A DNA stretch of 64,000 nucleotides, from contig JAJDVX010000033.1 in NCBI GenBank assembly GCA_022825895.1, positions 1 through 64,000 of the forward strand. Direction: 5' to 3'. Position numbers and translations under genes: made by a program. Numbering within the stretch: the stretch's first letter is position 1; the number at the start of each line of letters is the position of its first letter. The notes under the pieces are model-generated. The model had not been told where the DNA came from. It worked only from the letters and a program-made list of their open reading frames with translations, and did no database searches. This document shows, piece after piece, positions 48,224 to 56,261 of the stretch. Source of the DNA: Chloroflexota bacterium. GTDB taxonomy: Bacteria; Chloroflexota; UBA11872.

Positions 48224-49198
48224 ATGCCCATGCCGCCGCGCGCGCCGATTGGCGGGGTGCCGCTGTTCGACTCGGCCGACGGCGTCACGCTTCTGAGCCC
48301 GGAAGTCGACGCCCCCGGCTACTGGGTCGGCGCACCAGCGCTCTGGCTGGACGAGGACGCGCTTTACCTGAGCGTCCGCTGGCGGCGGCCGCTGGACGGC
48401 GGCCGCGGTTGGAAGTCCGAGATCTACCGGCTGCGCGACATCGCCACGCTGGAGCCCGTTTGGGCCTGCACCGCGGATCAGTTCGACACAGAGTCCATTG
48501 AGCGCTCGGCCCTCGTCCGCATTCCCGGTGGCGCCTGGCGCTACTACGTCAGTTACCTCGACCCTTCCGACCGCCGCTGGCGCATCGACCTGCTGGAAGC
48601 CGACGAACTCACGGATCTCGATCCCGCCCGGCGCATTCCCGTGCTGGACGCCGCCAACACGTTTTCGGAAGGCGTCAAGGACCCCGTGGTGCTGCTGCTG
48701 GACGGCCTGTTCTACCTGTTTGCCGGCTACGGCCCGCGCGACCGCGTGGCGGACGGCGCGACGGCCGAGCAGTTGCACGGCACCGGCAACGTCTTCACCA
48801 CCGGGCTGGTGGAGCACCCCACCGGCCTCTGGGTCTCGGCCGACGGCCGCCGCTTCGGCTTCGAGCGCGACATCGTCACACCCGGTGATGGCTGGGACGC
48901 CAACGTCACCCGCGTCAGCACCGTCATGCCAACCGACGCCGGCTTCCTGATCTATTACGACGGCCGTACCACCGAAGGCGACGTGTACGAAGACCGCACC
49001 GGCATGGTCTTCTCACAGGACCTCGGCACCACCGTGCGCCACTCCAACGACGGCCCCCTGCTGCAAGGACACGCCGGCACCCGCTGCCTGCGCTATCTGG
49101 ACTACGCTGTCCTGGGCGACAGCCTCTTCTACGTCTACGAGACCTCCACCGCCAACGGCGCCCACGAACTCCGCGCCAGCCGCGCCCGGCTCCAATAG
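48224..49198 (+). CDS. Five-bladed-propeller glycosidase-like protein
   Basis: The 324-residue protein has repeated propeller-type motifs: VGAPALWLDEDALYLSVRWRRP, YYVSYLDPSDRRWRIDLL, FSEGVKDPVVLLLDGLFYLFAGYG, TRVSTVMPTDAGFLIYYDGRT and LRYLDYAVLGDSLFYVYET. The KDPVV-x7-FYLFAGYG segment resembles the active-site region of GH43/GH130-type beta-propellers. No signal peptide is present, suggesting an intracellular enzyme or binding protein. ATG 48224 is used; ATG 48230 is equally possible. Substrate unknown. Confidence 0.6.
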   Translation: MPMPPRAPIGGVPLFDSADGVTLLSPEVDAPGYWVGAPALWLDEDALYLSVRWRRPLDGGRGWKSEIYRLRDIATLEPVWACTADQFDTESIERSALVRIPGGAWRYYVSYLDPSDRRWRIDLLEADELTDLDPARRIPVLDAANTFSEGVKDPVVLLLDGLFYLFAGYGPRDRVADGATAEQLHGTGNVFTTGLVEHPTGLWVSADGRRFGFERDIVTPGDGWDANVTRVSTVMPTDAGFLIYYDGRTTEGDVYEDRTGMVFSQDLGTTVRHSNDGPLLQGHAGTRCLRYLDYAVLGDSLFYVYETSTANGAHELRASRARLQ

Positions 49199-49339
49199 CA
49201 GGCTTCAAGTGAGCGGCGCCGGGCGTCCGCTTCGAACGAGGCACGTAAACTGGCCGCGGTTTCCGCCGGCCGCCGGTTGCGGCCCGGCTCCCAGACCGCG
49301 TGAGGCTCTGTTGCAGCACAAGCAGACGAGGCCGGCCTG

Positions 49340-50062
49340 ATGGACCTTGGGCAGATCGTCCAGGACATCGTGAAAGACCCGGCCGCGCTCGGCCAGATCA
49401 TCCTCTTCGACCTGATTCTCAGCGGCGACAACGCCGTGGTCATCGGGGTCGTCGCCAGCCGGTTGCAGGGTCGCCAACGGCGCTGGGCCATCATCATTGG
49501 AGCCGGCGGCGCCGTGGTGCTGCGCATCGCGCTGGCCTCCATCGCCACCTTGCTCCTGCAGGCGCCGGCCATTTCGTTGATCGGGGGCCTGGCCCTGTTC
49601 TGGGTCGCCTGGCGGCTGCTGAAGCCCGAGGGCGACGAGGAGCATGAGGCCGCCACCTCCTTTCCGGAAGCACTTCGCCTGATCATCCTGGCCGACGTGG
49701 TCATGAGCCTGGACAACGTGCTGACCGTCGCGGGCACGGCCCACGGCAACATTCCGCTGCTGGTCTTCGGCCTGGCGCTGTCCATCCCGCTGCTGTTCGT
49801 CGGCGCCGGCCTGATCGCGCTGGCCACCGAAAAGGCGCCGATCATCATCTACATCGGCAGCGCGCTGATCTTCCGCATCGCCGTCGTGCTGATCGTGGAC
49901 GACAAGCTGCTGCACGACTTTCTGACGCCCAGCCTCTGGTTCGAGCACGTAATCCCGTGGGCGGTGGCGTTTGGCGGCCCCGCCCTCTACGTCGCGCTGG
50001 CCCGCCGCGCCGGCCGTTCCATCGTTCCGTTCTGGACCAACCCGTTCGCTAAAGAGACCTGA
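49340..50062 (+). CDS. TerC-family integral membrane protein
   Basis: The 240-residue protein has about seven helices and the TerC signatures: LFDLILSGDNAVVIGVVAS (Asp/Asn pair near residues 28-31) and IILADVVMSLDNVLTVAGTA (near 113-125), with VGAGLIALATEKAPIIIYIGSALI toward the C-terminus. The conserved acidic residues within the helices are thought to bind metal, and many members export manganese. ATG 49340 starts after a GC-rich 140-bp leader in which I cannot recognise a Mn riboswitch. Confidence 0.88.
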   Translation: MDLGQIVQDIVKDPAALGQIILFDLILSGDNAVVIGVVASRLQGRQRRWAIIIGAGGAVVLRIALASIATLLLQAPAISLIGGLALFWVAWRLLKPEGDEEHEAATSFPEALRLIILADVVMSLDNVLTVAGTAHGNIPLLVFGLALSIPLLFVGAGLIALATEKAPIIIYIGSALIFRIAVVLIVDDKLLHDFLTPSLWFEHVIPWAVAFGGPALYVALARRAGRSIVPFWTNPFAKET

Positions 50063-50155
50063 GCCAGCCGCTCCGCACTCTCGGCGCGGGCTCCGCGGTC
50101 ACGTTGTGCCCTGGACGTGCGACGATGTCGCGCCGACAGCACCCCGGAGATCCCC

Positions 50156-50533
50156 ATGTACAAGCTCCTGCACACCCGCATCCGCGTCAGCGACCTGGAT
50201 CAGTCGATCCGCTTCTACGAGGACCACCTCGGCTTCAAGCTCATCAGCCGCTCCGACCGCTCGCCTGCCGGTAACCAGATCGTCCACCTGGAACTGCCGG
50301 GCAACGACCACACCATCGAGCTCACCTGGTCGGCCGACTACGAGCTCAACGTGCCCGAAGACCTCATGCACTTCGCCATCGGCGTGCCCGACCTGATCGC
50401 CTTCTGCGATGAGCTGGAAGGCAAGGGCCTGGAAATCTGGCCCGACGACTGGCGCGAGACCTTCCCCACCGGCCGCAAGATGGCCTTCATCGACGACCCC
50501 GACGGCTACGAAATCGAATTGCTGGAGCGCTAG
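50156..50533 (+). CDS. VOC/glyoxalase I-like protein
   Basis: The 125-residue protein has two beta-alpha-beta-beta-beta halves of the vicinal oxygen chelate fold. The likely metal ligands are His in LLHTRIRVSDLDQSIRFYEDHLGF, Glu in HTIELTWS, His in LMHFAIGVPD and Glu in DPDGYEIELLE. The sequence is close to lactoylglutathione lyases (glyoxalase I), which convert methylglyoxal hemithioacetal. ATG 50156 gives the family start; an upstream extension to 50117 is unsupported. Confidence 0.88.
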   Translation: MYKLLHTRIRVSDLDQSIRFYEDHLGFKLISRSDRSPAGNQIVHLELPGNDHTIELTWSADYELNVPEDLMHFAIGVPDLIAFCDELEGKGLEIWPDDWRETFPTGRKMAFIDDPDGYEIELLER

Positions 50534-50584
50534 GGCGCACGGAAGGCCATCGGCCGTCTCGCACTGAAGGCGCCGCGGCGCGGA

Positions 50585-50977
50585 CTACTCGAAAACGTCG
50601 AACCCTTCGGATTCAAAGTCCGCGTCGTAGGCCAGGGCGGAGGTTGACCGGTATTTGCGCATCACCACGAAGCTCATGCAGTCCACCAGGCTCAGGCCGC
50701 GCAGGTTGCGCTGCTCGAAGAGGGCCGTGGCTTCGGCGTGATCGTCGGGTGTGACCCAGTGCAGCGTGAAGTTCGGCGCGTCGGATAGAAACGCGCGGGC
50801 GCTGGGCATGCCCAGGCGTCGCTGCAGGAGCGCGGCGGTCTCGATCAGCACATAGTTATGCGTCAGCAGCGGCTGGCCGCCGGCCACGACGCGCTGCATG
50901 GCGCGCACGGCGCGTTCGTGGTGCAGGTCGTTGACGTCCGCCAGGGCCAGCGCGGCGGACGTGTCAAAGAAGATCAG
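50585..50977 (-). CDS. PIN-domain toxin of a VapBC pair, probable CTG start
   Basis: From CTG 50977 the product is LIFFDTSAALALADVNDLHHERAV and onward (130 residues), giving the first catalytic Asp of the PIN domain. The other acidic residues are in NYVLIETAALL, LSLVDCMSFVV and AYDADFESEGF. The first standard start codon in frame, GTG 50908, would remove the first Asp. GAGGA lies about 9 nt before CTG 50977, and the CTG overlaps the antitoxin stop as CTGA, the usual overlapping arrangement of such pairs. The toxin should be an Mg-dependent RNase neutralised by the upstream antitoxin. Confidence 0.8.
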   Translation of the reverse strand: MIFFDTSAALALADVNDLHHERAVRAMQRVVAGGQPLLTHNYVLIETAALLQRRLGMPSARAFLSDAPNFTLHWVTPDDHAEATALFEQRNLRGLSLVDCMSFVVMRKYRSTSALAYDADFESEGFDVFE

Positions 50978-51222
50978 CCGCCAAAGTCCTCGGCCAGCGC
51001 CTCGTCGTGACGCTCCGATAGCGGCTGCGGACCGTCAGGCTGCGATCGGCCCGAGCCGATGAAGCTGAAGCTCTCCAGCGAGTCCGGCCGCCTGGTGGGC
51101 GAGGCGACGTACTGCGCCACCGCTTCGCGGACGACCGCGGACATGGACTTGCCCTCCGCAAAGGCGCGCTGCTTCGCTAGTTCGTACAGCGGCTCATCCA
51201 GTTGGATTTGCGTGCGCCGCAT
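50974..51222 (-). CDS. Ribbon-helix-helix antitoxin (VapB-type)
   Basis: The 82-residue protein starts MRRTQIQLDEPLYELAKQRAFAEGKSMSAVVREAVAQYV, a canonical ribbon-helix-helix DNA-binding domain. A C-terminal tail (SFIGSGRSQPDGPQPLSERHDEALAEDFGG) matches the toxin-binding tail of VapB antitoxins. ATG 51222 is the start; an upstream open frame to 51303 is not family-like. Its TGA overlaps the toxin's CTG codon. It should autoregulate the operon with the toxin bound. Confidence 0.85.
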   Translation of the reverse strand: MRRTQIQLDEPLYELAKQRAFAEGKSMSAVVREAVAQYVASPTRRPDSLESFSFIGSGRSQPDGPQPLSERHDEALAEDFGG

Positions 51223-51299
51223 GCCTCCGGCTCCGTGCAACCAATCATGTAAGCATGCCACCATGCTGTCATGGTGGCAAACCGCCCGTCGACGCCGGC

Positions 51300-52400
51300 T
51301 CAACCCCCGGGGATGTACAGACTCCGGTCCGCCACCGGCACGTCCACCCGCGCACCGCCGGCCAGGTGGGAGTGGGCCACGGCGAATTGGACTTCCACGG
51401 ACTGCATGGTCACGTCGATGTTGCCCCGCGTCGGCTCGCCGGTTTCCAGTGAGTTGATCAGGTCGCGAATCGTGTTGACGGTGGGCGGTTCGCCCTGCGC
51501 GTAGATCTTGCGCGTGGTGACGTCGTCGGGGTTGGAGCCGAGGCTGTGGCGGATCTCGAACGTCAGGCCGTTATCCAGCGCGTAGGCCCGGCCTTCGCTG
51601 CCCAGCACGTGCACGTCCAGAAACCCGCGGTGCGGGATGAAATAGCCCACCGCCCCGTTGGCGTAGCCGACCTGGAAATGGCCCACATACGGGTCCGCGA
51701 CCTCCCAGCCCGGCGAAGGCAGGTAGCGATGGTTCTCGGCGTCGTATTCCGGGTGCGCGCGTCGCGGCTCGGGGTCGAAGGGGTCGCCGGCCTCGATCAG
51801 CCGGCCGCTCACCCACCGCGGCTGCGGGTCGCCCAGCAGCATCGAGACCAGGTCCAGCGTGTGCGGGTGGTGCTTGATCAGGTCGGTGTAGGTCAGCATC
51901 AGCACGGCCTCGGGTTCGCCGATCTCGCCGGCGGCGATGGCGTCCGCCAGCAACCGAAAGCCCACGTTGTGGCGGCGCATGGCGCCCCAATTGAAGGCCA
52001 CGCCGTTGCGCGTCATGGCATCCCGGATCCGGTCGGCCTCGGCCAATGAGGCGCACAGGCCCTTCTCGCTGTAGATCGCCCGCACGCCGTTCTCCGCGCA
52101 ATAGATCAGCGGCTCGGCCCGCGCGAACGAGGGCGTGGTGACGCTGACGATGTCGGGCTGCTCCTTGTCGATCATCTCGCGGTAGTCGAGATAGGTGTTG
52201 GTAACCCCGAACCGCTCGCTGAATCGCTGCAGGCGCTCGGCCCCGCGGTTGGCCACGGCCACGACCTCGGTCTCCTCGATGTACTGATAGCCCGAGAAGT
52301 GCCCGTACGGAAGATTCGGGTCCCCGAGCGGGATCTCGTCCTCGATCAACCCGCCCATGCGGCCCGTTCCGATAATCGCGACCCGGTACCTGGCTGCCAT
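51300..52400 (-). CDS. Gfo/Idh/MocA-family oxidoreductase
   Basis: The 366-residue protein begins MAARYRVAIIGTGRMGGLIEDE (Rossmann G-x-G-x-x-G), then TYLDYREMIDKEQPDIVSVTTPSFARAEPLIYCAENGVRAIYSEKGLCASLAEADRI, in which EKG replaces the usual EKP. The C-terminal domain has KHHPHTLDLVSMLLGDPQP with the catalytic-type His/Asp. It is related to, but longer than, the enzyme at 24163. The open frame extends upstream to 53033 only as antisense to the PEP-mutase-like gene; ATG 52400 is the true start. Substrate unknown. Confidence 0.87.
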   Translation of the reverse strand: MAARYRVAIIGTGRMGGLIEDEIPLGDPNLPYGHFSGYQYIEETEVVAVANRGAERLQRFSERFGVTNTYLDYREMIDKEQPDIVSVTTPSFARAEPLIYCAENGVRAIYSEKGLCASLAEADRIRDAMTRNGVAFNWGAMRRHNVGFRLLADAIAAGEIGEPEAVLMLTYTDLIKHHPHTLDLVSMLLGDPQPRWVSGRLIEAGDPFDPEPRRAHPEYDAENHRYLPSPGWEVADPYVGHFQVGYANGAVGYFIPHRGFLDVHVLGSEGRAYALDNGLTFEIRHSLGSNPDDVTTRKIYAQGEPPTVNTIRDLINSLETGEPTRGNIDVTMQSVEVQFAVAHSHLAGGARVDVPVADRSLYIPGG

Positions 52401-52520
52401 CAACCCACCTCCCTGCCCACCAACCGCGCCATGCTCACCCAGCCGTTCCGTGGCGGCAACCTGCCGGGCGACGGTCCATTGGGCACAATCGCGGCGACTC
52501 TGACCTCCTGGACCAAACGC

Positions 52521-53393
52521 ATGACGAAATCCACCATCCTCCGCGGCCGCTTGGCGGGCGGCGAGATCATCGTGCTGCCGGGCGCCTACGACGCGCTGTC
52601 GGCCAAGCTGATCGAGCAGGCCGGCTTCGCGCAGTTCTTCACCACCGGCTTCGGCCTGGCCGCCAGCACGCTGGGCGAGCCGGATATCGGCCTGCTGACC
52701 CAGACCGAGACGCTGGACCGCGCCCGCCGCATCGCCCACACCGTGGACATTCCGCTGGTGGCCGACATGGACACCGGCTACGGCAACCCCATCAACGTCA
52801 TCCGAACCGTCCGCGAGTGCGTGCAGGCCGGCATCGCCGGAATCATCCTGGAGGACCAGGAGTGGCCCAAGCGTTGCGGCCACCTGGAAGGCAAGCGCGT
52901 CGTGCCGGCCGCCGACCACGTGCAGAAGCTGCGCGCGGCCGTGCATGCCCGCGGCGACGACGACCTGGTCATCATCGCCCGCACCGACGCCCGCGCGGTC
53001 AACGGGCTGGACGACGCCATCGCCCGCAGCCACGCCAACGTGGAGGCCGGGGCCGACGTGGTCTTTATCGAAGCCCCGCGATCTCTGGATGAACTACGCG
53101 CCGTCCGAGAGGCCTTCGACCCCGAGATTCCCCTCTTCGCCAACATGATCGAGGACGGCGTCACCCCCTTCCTCTCGGCCTCGGAGCTTCAGGACCTGGG
53201 TTACATGATGGTCGTCTACCCGCTCTCCGGCTTGTTCGCCGCCACGGCCGCCCTGCAACGCACCTATGCGGCGCTGGTGGCCGACGGCACCACCGTCGGC
53301 GCCGGGCCGATGGCTGGATTGGAAGAGTTCAAGGACATCATCGGCGTACCCGCGTACGGCGATCTGGAGCGCGAATTCGTCAGCGCGCCGTAG
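52521..53393 (+). CDS. Isocitrate lyase/PEP mutase-family protein
   Basis: The 290-residue TIM barrel has IIVLPGAYDALSAKLIEQAG, GLLTQTETLDRARRI, VADMDTGYGNPINVIRTV (metal-binding DxDTGYG), IAGIILEDQEWPKRCGHLEGKRVVPA (K-x-CGH catalytic loop; the common KKCGH is KRCGH here), IIARTDARAV and FIEAPRS. Family members cleave or rearrange 2-hydroxy/2-methyl acids (methylisocitrate lyase, oxaloacetate decarboxylase, carboxyPEP mutase). The exact reaction cannot be fixed from sequence. ATG 52521 is the start; it is divergent from the oxidoreductase at 51300. Confidence 0.87.
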   Translation: MTKSTILRGRLAGGEIIVLPGAYDALSAKLIEQAGFAQFFTTGFGLAASTLGEPDIGLLTQTETLDRARRIAHTVDIPLVADMDTGYGNPINVIRTVRECVQAGIAGIILEDQEWPKRCGHLEGKRVVPAADHVQKLRAAVHARGDDDLVIIARTDARAVNGLDDAIARSHANVEAGADVVFIEAPRSLDELRAVREAFDPEIPLFANMIEDGVTPFLSASELQDLGYMMVVYPLSGLFAATAALQRTYAALVADGTTVGAGPMAGLEEFKDIIGVPAYGDLEREFVSAP

Positions 53394-53600
53394 ATTGCGT
53401 CGAGCCTCGGCGTTCGCGCGCTCGGTTGGACATTTCACGAACGTGCGGCTCAGGCCGAACTACGCTGGCTTAGGGTGACCGGTGCGGTCGAGATGGCGAC
53501 GCCATGAATTGCGTCGCGAATACCGAGGATTGACTAAGCGACCTGCTCCGGCGACACGGCCAACGGCGTCTCCGTCTCGGGCGGAACGGAAGGAATCACT

Positions 53601-55334
53601 TTGAAAACTGCCGGTCGAACACTTCGGCGAACGGCCGCCGTCGGCATTCTGACGCTGGTGGCCATTCTTGGACCGGCCTGCGGTGAATCCGCGTCCGCGC
53701 CGGCCGCTACTCCTACGCCGGTCGCCGAAACGACCGGCTCAGCACCGCCGCCGCCCGGCACGCCAACGCCAACCGAGCAACCGACGCCGCGGCCAACGTC
53801 CACACCAGAGCCCACGCCCACGGCAACGCCGCCCGCCACCCCCACGCCATCCGCCACACCGACGCCGGAGCCCACGCCCACCCCGACGCCAGCTCCGGAG
53901 GTGGTCCAGGCGGATGGCGACATCGACTGGAGCCCGTGCCGACCGGGCGGCAGGTTTGAGTGCGCCGTCGTTGAAGTCCCGGCGGACTACCGGGATCCCG
54001 AGGCCGGCAGCCTGAGCATCGCGGTCAACGTGCACCGGGCCACGCAGCCCAGCGAACGGGTCGGCTACCTGCTCGTCAATCCCGGCGGGCCCGGCGGCAG
54101 CGGTCTTGATCTGGTCGAATCCATCAGGTCCGGATTCCCCGCGTTCGCCAGGGATCTCGTCGAACGCTTCGACATCGTCGGCTTCGACCCCCGCGGCGTT
54201 GGGGCCTCGGACCCGCACTTCGCGTGCGGCGCCCCTGGCGAACAGCTGGACCTGCGCCGCTCTATCGACGCGCCCGTCGACACGCCCGAGGAGATCGCGG
54301 CCGGCGAAGCCGCCGCAAACCTCTGCATCGAATCCATGGGACCGGTTGGCGGCCTGCTGCACACGGCCTACGTCGCCAGGGACATGGACGAAATCCGCAA
54401 GGCCCTGGGCGTCGATCAGGTCTCGTACCTGGGCTTCTCCTACGGCTCGGCCGTGGGCGTCTGGTTTGCCACGCTCTTTCCCGACTCGGTGCGCGCCATG
54501 GTTATCGACGGCGCGGACAACCCCGTCGATGCGGCGACCGGCCAGGCGGAACGCATCGCCGACGCCCTGGAGGAGACGGCCCCGATTGCCATTCTTCTCG
54601 AAAGGGCCCTGACGGCCTGCGACAGTCCCGAGTGCCCGATCTACAACGACGGCGACCCGATCGGCTACTACCGTGAGGCGGCCGACAAACTGCACCTGGT
54701 CAACGAAGCGGCCAGCAACCATCCCGACGCCGCCGCCTACGCGGTGATCTCGCCCCTGTACGCCGAGTTCCTGTGGCCGATCCTCTGGGAGGCCCTGTTC
54801 CAGCTCAACGAGCTCGACGACCCGACCGTTTTCCTGCAGATCGCCGAGTTCCAGTGGGAAGCCGGCGGCCCCAGGGTGGCGCGGATGCCCGAGCACATTG
54901 GTTGCCTGGACGACTGGGTCCTGCATCCCGATCAGGATCGGGCGACCCGGCTGGCCGACGGGGAGGTATACCAGGCCGCCCAGGACGCGGAGTTTCCGCT
55001 GCTCGCGCTGCTGGGCCCCCCGCTGGCCTCCGCCTGTCCGTTCTACGACCAGTTCGCGCCGGAACCGCTGGACAGGCCGCTCGACGGCGGTGGGGCGCCA
55101 ATCCTGGTGATCGGCAACCACGGCGACCCGTTTACCCCGTTCATCGAATCGGAGGAGTTGATCACCGAGCAGCTCACCAACGGATACCTGGTCGAGGTCT
55201 ACCACGCCACGCACGGCGTCTACCCCAGCAACTCGTGCGTGAACGACATCGTGCATCGCGTGCTGATTGACGCCAAGTACCCCGACGAGCGGCGGGTGAC
55301 CTGCGAGCGCGAGGAACCGCGGCTCCCGTTCTAG
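53601..55334 (+). CDS. Lipoprotein alpha/beta-hydrolase, tripeptidyl-aminopeptidase-like
   Basis: The 577-residue protein starts at TTG 53601 with GGAAGGA about 7 nt upstream. A signal peptide ends in the lipobox GPAC (about residue 27), followed by a TP-rich linker to ~100. The catalytic domain has LLVNPGGPGGSGLDLVES (oxyanion), DIVGFDPRGVGASDPHF, VSYLGFSYGSAVGVWFA (nucleophile Ser near 280), the acid in IGNHGDPFTP and the His in VYHATHGVYPSNSCVND, with the C-terminal TAP-like domain. Such S33 enzymes release N-terminal peptides or hydrolyse esters at the cell surface. Paired Cys residues (CDSPEC, SC) fit an extracytoplasmic location. Confidence 0.88.
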   Translation: MKTAGRTLRRTAAVGILTLVAILGPACGESASAPAATPTPVAETTGSAPPPPGTPTPTEQPTPRPTSTPEPTPTATPPATPTPSATPTPEPTPTPTPAPEVVQADGDIDWSPCRPGGRFECAVVEVPADYRDPEAGSLSIAVNVHRATQPSERVGYLLVNPGGPGGSGLDLVESIRSGFPAFARDLVERFDIVGFDPRGVGASDPHFACGAPGEQLDLRRSIDAPVDTPEEIAAGEAAANLCIESMGPVGGLLHTAYVARDMDEIRKALGVDQVSYLGFSYGSAVGVWFATLFPDSVRAMVIDGADNPVDAATGQAERIADALEETAPIAILLERALTACDSPECPIYNDGDPIGYYREAADKLHLVNEAASNHPDAAAYAVISPLYAEFLWPILWEALFQLNELDDPTVFLQIAEFQWEAGGPRVARMPEHIGCLDDWVLHPDQDRATRLADGEVYQAAQDAEFPLLALLGPPLASACPFYDQFAPEPLDRPLDGGGAPILVIGNHGDPFTPFIESEELITEQLTNGYLVEVYHATHGVYPSNSCVNDIVHRVLIDAKYPDERRVTCEREEPRLPF

Positions 55335-55374
55335 GCGCCGGCCAACAGCGTGAGCATCGGACGGCGAGTCCCGG

Positions 55375-56157
55375 TCAGGGGCGTTGACAAGCGGCGATGA
55401 ATTCTTGCGAGCCGGCCGTGAAGACCCACCGCTCCAGGTCGTGCAGCACGGCGCTGGTGATCTGCAGGCCGTCGTAGGTCTCCCGCGTCTCGATTCCGCT
55501 GGTGCAGTCGCGCAGCAGGATGGGCGCGTAGCCGCGGTCGCGCATCGCGTGCATCCCGTAGTCGCGGAAGCGCACGCAAATGTTGGCCGCGAAGCCGACA
55601 TAAACCAGGTGCACCAGCCGGAGATCGCGCAGCGCTCGCTGCAACTGGTCGCCGGTGGCGATCACAATGTCGTCAGGCTCGGGCGCGACCGCCTGGTGAA
55701 TGGTGCGGAAGCGGTGCCAGCGCTCGGGCGGCTTGCCCGCGCTGCCCGGCGGCAGTTCGCCCGGCGCGCGTTGCAGCGAGGCGTACGGCCCGGCCAGCGC
55801 GCGATAGGCCGGCGGCGGCCAGCCGTCGTCGGGTTCGGGCGACGGGTGCAAGTCCTCCACGCTGGCCCAGCGCGTCCACTGCGGATAGGTGGCCGCAATG
55901 GCCGGCGACGGGGCATAAATCGGCGTCACGCCGGCCGCCCGCGCGGCGTCCAGCACCGGCCGGATACGCTGCACCGTGATGTCGCTGGTACGCGCGCGGT
56001 GGGTCGCGATCGGATGCTCGCCCCAGGTATCCACCAGGATCAGGGCCGTCTCCGCCGGGTCCAGGTCGGCCTGCAGTTCCGTCGGGACGATGTTGGCCTC
56101 CACGTTGTCGGCGGGGCCGGTGCTGTGCATCGCCTGGTAGCGCAGCGTCAGTTGCAT
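55375..56157 (-). CDS. Isochorismatase-family cysteine hydrolase
   Basis: The 260-residue protein has ALILVDTWGEHPIATH (catalytic Asp), a middle insert rich in Pro, and LVYVGFAANICVRFRDYGMHAMRDRGYAPILLRDCTSG, with the catalytic Cys in AANIC preceded by the usual G-F-A pattern. The catalytic Lys probably lies in the HRFRTIH/DDIVIATGDQ region but is not obvious. Family members hydrolyse amides or vinyl ethers. ATG 56157 is the start. The insert of about 50 residues between motifs is larger than in typical small members. Confidence 0.82.
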   Translation of the reverse strand: MQLTLRYQAMHSTGPADNVEANIVPTELQADLDPAETALILVDTWGEHPIATHRARTSDITVQRIRPVLDAARAAGVTPIYAPSPAIAATYPQWTRWASVEDLHPSPEPDDGWPPPAYRALAGPYASLQRAPGELPPGSAGKPPERWHRFRTIHQAVAPEPDDIVIATGDQLQRALRDLRLVHLVYVGFAANICVRFRDYGMHAMRDRGYAPILLRDCTSGIETRETYDGLQITSAVLHDLERWVFTAGSQEFIAACQRP

Positions 56158-56195
56158 GGGACGGATCCTCGAACTCGATTCAGCCGAGCATACGC

Positions 56196-56223
56196 TTGCA
56201 AAGCTGTTCGCTTTTTGTATGGT
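56196..56223 (+). promoter_or_regulatory. Probable sbcDC promoter
   Basis: TTGCAA (56196-56201), a 16-bp spacer containing a T-run, and TATGGT (56218-56223) precede the sbcD start by about 40 bp; an overlapping TATAAC at 56223-56228 is a second possible -10. The region is markedly AT-richer than its surroundings. Confidence 0.5.
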
Positions 56224-56261
56224 ATAACCAAAGCCCGAGCCACACGGACTGCACCCGGACT

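Noticed and set aside
49199-49339. Possible manganese riboswitch upstream of the TerC-like gene
   Set aside because: I could not find the conserved paired loop sequences of the yybP-ykoY class in this GC-rich leader.
53739-55601. Long minus-strand open frame antisense to the tripeptidyl-aminopeptidase-like gene
   Set aside because: It is the reverse-phase shadow of a strongly supported gene and has no recognisable domain.
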